Assembly: GCF_036885195.1 (NCBI RefSeq)
Contig: NZ_CP133656.1
Location: forward strand, 4,030,001 to 4,094,000
DNA: 64,000 bases
Direction of reading: 5' to 3'
Source of the DNA: Pectobacterium cacticida
GTDB taxonomy: Bacteria > Pseudomonadota > Gammaproteobacteria > Enterobacterales > Enterobacteriaceae
The notes under the pieces are model-generated. The model saw only the letters and a program-made list of their open reading frames with translations. It ran no database searches and was not told the DNA's origin. Position 1 is the stretch's first letter. Each line of letters opens with the position of its first letter. Position numbers and translations under genes: made by a program. Positions 62,035 through 64,000 of the stretch are shown piece by piece.

Positions 62035-63492
62035 TCACGATAGTGGTTTTGCCATCGGCTTTTTTGCATAGTTGGAATTTACGCGATTACGTCCTTGCTT
62101 TTTGGCGTTGTATAACAAAGAATCCGCTTCTTTAAATGCGTCATGAAAATCTTCAATTTTTTCCAGATGAAAAAAGCTTACTCCGATACTGGTTGTATAT
62201 TTGACGGTACGGCCATCAGCCAGTGATAATGAAGAATTTTCTATAATAAAGCGAATTCTCTCTGCTATATCTAAACAGTCTGTCACAGAGAGACCCTGTG
62301 TTAGGATTAAAAACTCCTCTCCTCCCCATCGGCATAATAAATCTTGAGGTCGAGTATATTGCTTAAGCGTTGTTGCAAACGCTTTAATGACATTATCACC
62401 TATGGCATGCCCATAGGTATCATTAACTTTTTTAAAATGGTCAATATCAAGGAAGAAAAGCGCCATCATCTTATTTTCCCCACCTCGCATAGAGTTAATG
62501 ATATTCATCATATGCTGATTGAGAGAACGTCTATTTAAAATGCCAGTAAGGGCGTCATGATTGCTTATCAGTTCTATTCTTTTAATGTTTTTTTTATTTT
62601 TATTTATGAATGACGATGCGGTGATAATGCTTATCATAATAAACGAAATGTTCATCTGGAATAAGTAGGATGATTCAAATAAGTAGTTTTTTTCCACTTT
62701 ATCATGGATCTCTATTAGTCTGTTTATATAGATGTAATTCAATGAGACACCCGTTGCACAACAGATAAAAATAATCTTATTAAACGAATGAGTCAAAGAA
62801 AGATAAATTAACGGCAGTATTGCTAATATACTTGTTGTAATGTCTAAAGAGGCCATCAAAATAATAACTAGAACATAGGAAACGATAACCAAATGTTTTT
62901 TTATTGAGGTAAACGGTGTGATAAATCCATTTGCTATCTTTTTTATCCCTTTAAGAAATGGAAAAACAAAAATAACACTAGTACTCAGTTCTTCGCTAAA
63001 CCATTTCCTCGATAGGATGAAGGTGTTTTCATTACCGCTTTGGGGGTATAAGTATAAACCATAAAACATGGATGAAATTATTGAACCTGTAAATATTGAA
63101 ATAAATATAAAGAAAATATAATTCCTGCTTAATATACTATAGGATTTACCTTTTATTTTTAATAACGTTATAAATGTAATCCAAGCGGTAATGGTAAATA
63201 CTAGACTGAGGACAGTATAAATTAATTTTTCCAAGAATGATTGGTTATTTTCAAAATAGATTGCTGGTAGTAATATTCCCAAAAAACCAACCATGCATAA
63301 AATAACGCTATGCAATGATTTTTTTTTAATGCTTTTATCTCGACTTCGATAACATATCAGAAAGCAAAATAAGAGAGTATCTGCTGGCCAGAATAAGGAT
63401 GTGTCATCTAATAAACGGAAAATTAATCCTAATGAGCTGATAACTAAGGTTGAAATGAAAACAACTAATAATTCATAAGGACGAATTTTCAT
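62035..63492 (-). CDS. membrane diguanylate cyclase (MASE1-like + GGDEF)
   Basis: The 485-residue protein makes cyclic di-GMP. The N-terminal 290 residues hold about eight hydrophobic segments with LFWPADTLLF near the start, resembling the MASE1 sensor domain. The GGDEF domain follows: NHDALTGILNRRSLNQHM, FFLDIDHFKKVNDTYGHAIGDNVIKAFA, active site GGEEF, and TTSIGVSF. An inhibitory site RPQD lies five residues before GGEEF, so product inhibition is expected. Codon use is much more AT-rich than in neighbouring genes (many ATA and AAT codons), which suggests horizontal origin. The signal sensed is unknown. Confidence 0.9.
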   Translation of the reverse strand: MKIRPYELLVVFISTLVISSLGLIFRLLDDTSLFWPADTLLFCFLICYRSRDKSIKKKSLHSVILCMVGFLGILLPAIYFENNQSFLEKLIYTVLSLVFTITAWITFITLLKIKGKSYSILSRNYIFFIFISIFTGSIISSMFYGLYLYPQSGNENTFILSRKWFSEELSTSVIFVFPFLKGIKKIANGFITPFTSIKKHLVIVSYVLVIILMASLDITTSILAILPLIYLSLTHSFNKIIFICCATGVSLNYIYINRLIEIHDKVEKNYLFESSYLFQMNISFIMISIITASSFINKNKKNIKRIELISNHDALTGILNRRSLNQHMMNIINSMRGGENKMMALFFLDIDHFKKVNDTYGHAIGDNVIKAFATTLKQYTRPQDLLCRWGGEEFLILTQGLSVTDCLDIAERIRFIIENSSLSLADGRTVKYTTSIGVSFFHLEKIEDFHDAFKEADSLLYNAKKQGRNRVNSNYAKKPMAKPLS

Positions 63493-63660
63493 TTTTTCCC
63501 CGATTAGCGTATTTGATTCAGATCAAATGAGTTTAATCATGACATCCAAATACTTCTTATCTTAACTCATTTTAAACCTGTCATACGTCTAACGGCATAT
63601 GCATTGACCACATTTACTCATCTTAGCCACAAGCCTAAGCAAACGCATTGTCATTAAGAC
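63493..63660. other. upstream region of the diguanylate cyclase gene
   Basis: Non-coding DNA expected to hold the cyclase promoter. I see no defined operator; GATTCAGATCAAAT near 63511-63524 has no second half that I trust. Confidence 0.35.
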
Positions 63661-63804
63661 CCAATCCCATTAGGGCTATTTTACCTGCCATTTTGGCCCT
63701 GGGCAGTGAGTGCCCGAAATCCTTACTTACGCCAAATACGCTCTGGTTTTTGCGCGCAGTCCGTGACCGAAATGACGGCGCTAATTACGCCTACTGGGAT
63801 AGGC
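63661..63804. repeat. 144-bp element with 15-bp imperfect terminal inverted repeats
   Basis: Left end CCAATCCCATTAGGGC (63661-63676) and right end GCCTACTGGGATAGG (63789-63803) are inverted repeats with two or three mismatches. The interior is non-coding and contains GGGCA-GTGAG-TGCCC (near 63701-63715). A palindrome of the same terminal type lies at 55919-55934. This looks like a small non-autonomous repeat family, though I cannot confirm other copies. Confidence 0.55.
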
Positions 63805-63852
63805 ATTAAATGAGAAATATGCCGTTTATCACCGGAGGCGAATGCTTAGCCA

Positions 63853-63880
63853 GCCAGATTCCGTTCCCGGTAAATCTGGC
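63853..63880. other. hairpin near the right edge
   Basis: GCCAGATT (63853-63860) pairs with AATCTGGC (63873-63880) around a 12-base loop. No gene is visible from here to the window end; it may be the terminator of a gene beyond the right edge. Confidence 0.4.
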
Positions 63881-64000
63881 TTCTCATAGATTATTAACTA
63901 ACTGTATTTATTAATAATAAACACACTTTAGGGTTGGGGGAAAAATCAATAGGCAACTTGTGTCTTATGACCTTGCACAGCGATATCTCCCAAGGAACCC

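Noticed and set aside
1..64000. CRISPR arrays, tRNA or rRNA genes, prophage
   Set aside because: No regularly spaced repeats, no cloverleaf-like segments that I could identify by eye, and no integrase, transposase or structural phage genes were found.

Overview
The window is chromosomal DNA of a soft-rot plant-pathogenic enterobacterium, most likely Pectobacterium (Dickeya or a close relative cannot be excluded without a search). The housekeeping proteins are close to those of E. coli as I remember them, ERIC repeats are present, and a PL9 pectate lyase (PelX) carries a KdgR-type operator. The window contains the replication origin and the conserved block kup(trkD)-ravA-viaA-asnA-asnC-mioC-oriC-mnmG-rsmG-atpIBEFHAGDC-glmUS-pstSCAB-phoU, with accessory genes placed between and after the core operons.

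Layout. 1-4.8 kb: ribose uptake operon rbsDACBK on the minus strand (rbsK runs off the left edge), with two RbsR-type palindromes at its promoter and an ERIC element between rbsB and rbsK. 5-6.1 kb: an unrecognised histidine-rich protein gene with an enlarged ERIC just upstream, then an AT-rich gap. 6.5-9.2 kb: ygiW-like gene divergent from the qseBC two-component system, with a CTTAA-N5-CTTAA box between them. 9.3-12.8 kb: galP (with CRP and GalR/S sites) and kup. 13.1-18.3 kb: ravA-viaA, asnA, asnC, mioC. 18.26-18.56 kb: oriC with DnaA boxes, dense GATC sites and an AT-rich unwinding region. 18.65-28.8 kb: mnmG, rsmG and the nine-gene ATP synthase operon. 29.1-31.4 kb: pelX. 31.7-35.1 kb: glmU and glmS. 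35.2-37.8 kb: a DUF2946-type small membrane protein and a TonB-dependent copper receptor. 37.9-42.8 kb: pstSCAB-phoU behind tandem PHO boxes.

43.1-55.8 kb looks accessory. It holds a peptide-type ABC transporter operon (binding protein, two permeases, two ATPases) with an M20 peptidase and a LysR regulator. Next come an ACC deaminase gene (acdS) with all diagnostic residues, an unusual GC-rich multi-hairpin stretch, a convergent Lrp-family regulator (AcdR-like), and a polar amino-acid ABC transporter without its own ATPase. 55.9-61.7 kb: yieH phosphatase, adeP purine permease, a phosphopantetheinyl-transferase-like protein lacking key residues, and the ysaA-like/aegA iron-sulfur oxidoreductase pair. 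62.0-63.5 kb: an AT-rich membrane diguanylate cyclase, followed by non-coding DNA with a repeat-like element up to the right edge.

I saw no tRNA, rRNA, CRISPR array, prophage or transposase gene. The most biologically interesting points are acdS in a pectinolytic plant pathogen (it would destroy the ethylene precursor ACC), the structured element beside acdS, an ERIC copy that appears to supply the stop codon of a binding-protein gene, and the unknown histidine-rich protein.
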